This document shows positions 63,535 through 64,000 of a stretch of DNA of 64,000 nucleotides, one piece after another; position 1 is the stretch's first letter; each line of letters starts with the position of its first letter. The stretch spans positions 4,890,674 through 4,954,673 of the forward strand of contig OZ038327.1 in NCBI GenBank assembly GCA_964035795.1, in the 5' to 3' direction. The position numbers were made by a program, and so were the translations under genes. Below the pieces are notes generated by a model. That model was not told the origin of the DNA. It did not search any database and saw only the letters and a program-made list of their open reading frames with translations. The stretch comes from Pterobdella sp. o SKG-2022. Its lineage: Eukaryota > Annelida > Clitellata > Hirudinida > Piscicolidae.

Positions 63535-64000
63535 TCAATAAATCAATCAAATCCTTTTTTATAGCCCGTTTTCTTTTTACCAAGGGTTGGGCTTTTTGAA
63601 ATTTTTATCTCAAAGTCGGCCTTTCCATTCAAAGCGATTGAGTGGATCCGCACAAACCATGCCTAGCTTTCTTATGTCATTTAGTACGAGTTCGTTCCAA
63701 ACCTTTTTCGGCCTTCCAGCTTTCTTGCAAGTACCTAACTCCAACTTCCGCACCTGCGAAATCCAACCAGCTCTACGCTCTAAATGTCAAAACCACCTCA
63801 TTTTGCTGGTACGAAAAACTACCTCAACTTTCTGCCAAGTTTAGAAAGACGAGTCAGAATGAACGTTATCATTTACACTAACGTTGCACATGCAACGAAT
63901 CATGACCAAGTCGTTTCGTTTAAGGTGGATAGTTATACAATGTGGATACTGTTACAGCCCATGTTTCAGCAGCATGCAACATGGGGCGTCTGACACAGGT
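63535..64000 (-). mobile_element. RTE-like LINE 3' end with GATT tail
   Basis: Minus-strand reading: RNDLVMIRCMCNVSVNDNVH, SKMRWF then HLERRAGWISQVRKLELGTC, KKAGRPKKVWNELVLNDIRK and ADPLNRFEWKGRL before the stop. These are the WFGHVERxxxWISQVRxLE and KKAGRPRKTWxE motifs of RTE-like polymerases. A 3' UTR of about 70 bp ends in GATTGATT. It continues past the window and lies antisense in BCAS3 intron 8. Confidence 0.87.

Overview
This is AT-rich nuclear DNA of an animal. Coding exons are short and separated by consensus GT-AG introns. The protein families that can be read (an SLC22 transporter, a MAX dimerization protein with a Sin3-interaction helix, BCAS3) are metazoan. The space between exons is packed with LINEs, tRNA-derived SINEs, a MITE, a piggyBac relic and microsatellites. 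I cannot place the clade from sequence alone. Nearly all long open frames here are retroelement coding sequence or translated microsatellite; the real genes show only when short exons are joined by splice phase.

Layout. 319-2363 (+): last five visible exons of an SLC22-type organic ion transporter, 5' end outside the window. 4149-9553 (-): a convergent gene for a probable single-pass membrane protein (signal peptide, ectodomain exons, TM exon, basic tail) that holds a 2.3 kb LINE in one intron and has an in-frame TGA in its second exon. 9.8-23.3 kb: a retroelement graveyard (A+C-rich jockey-like LINE, RTE/CR1-like LINEs, an L2/CR1-like LINE with a MITE inserted in it, a T+C-rich L2-like LINE) plus one isolated minus-strand exon with a mitochondrial-presequence look. 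26255-42338 (+): an MXD/MAD-family bHLH-zipper repressor gene in seven exons with a 9 kb first intron filled with tri- and tetranucleotide repeats. Its last intron carries an antisense LINE. 44.3-59.1 kb: more nested LINEs, a piggyBac C-terminal relic and satellites, with a five-exon minus-strand gene for a polytopic membrane protein at 56276-57874 in their midst. 59902-63480 (+): the first eight exons of BCAS3, continuing past the window edge; another LINE 3' end closes the window.

MXD proteins dimerize with MAX and recruit Sin3 to repress E-box genes. BCAS3 is a WD-repeat, PI3P-associated autophagy and cell-migration factor. SLC22 proteins move organic ions across the plasma membrane. Nothing suggests that these neighbours share a pathway; they are unrelated genes in a repeat-rich region. 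The most distinctive element biology is that several LINE families end in different simple-sequence tails (TG, TATC, GAT, CAA, GATT), linking LINE insertion to microsatellite birth. Several splice acceptors sit directly in such microsatellites.
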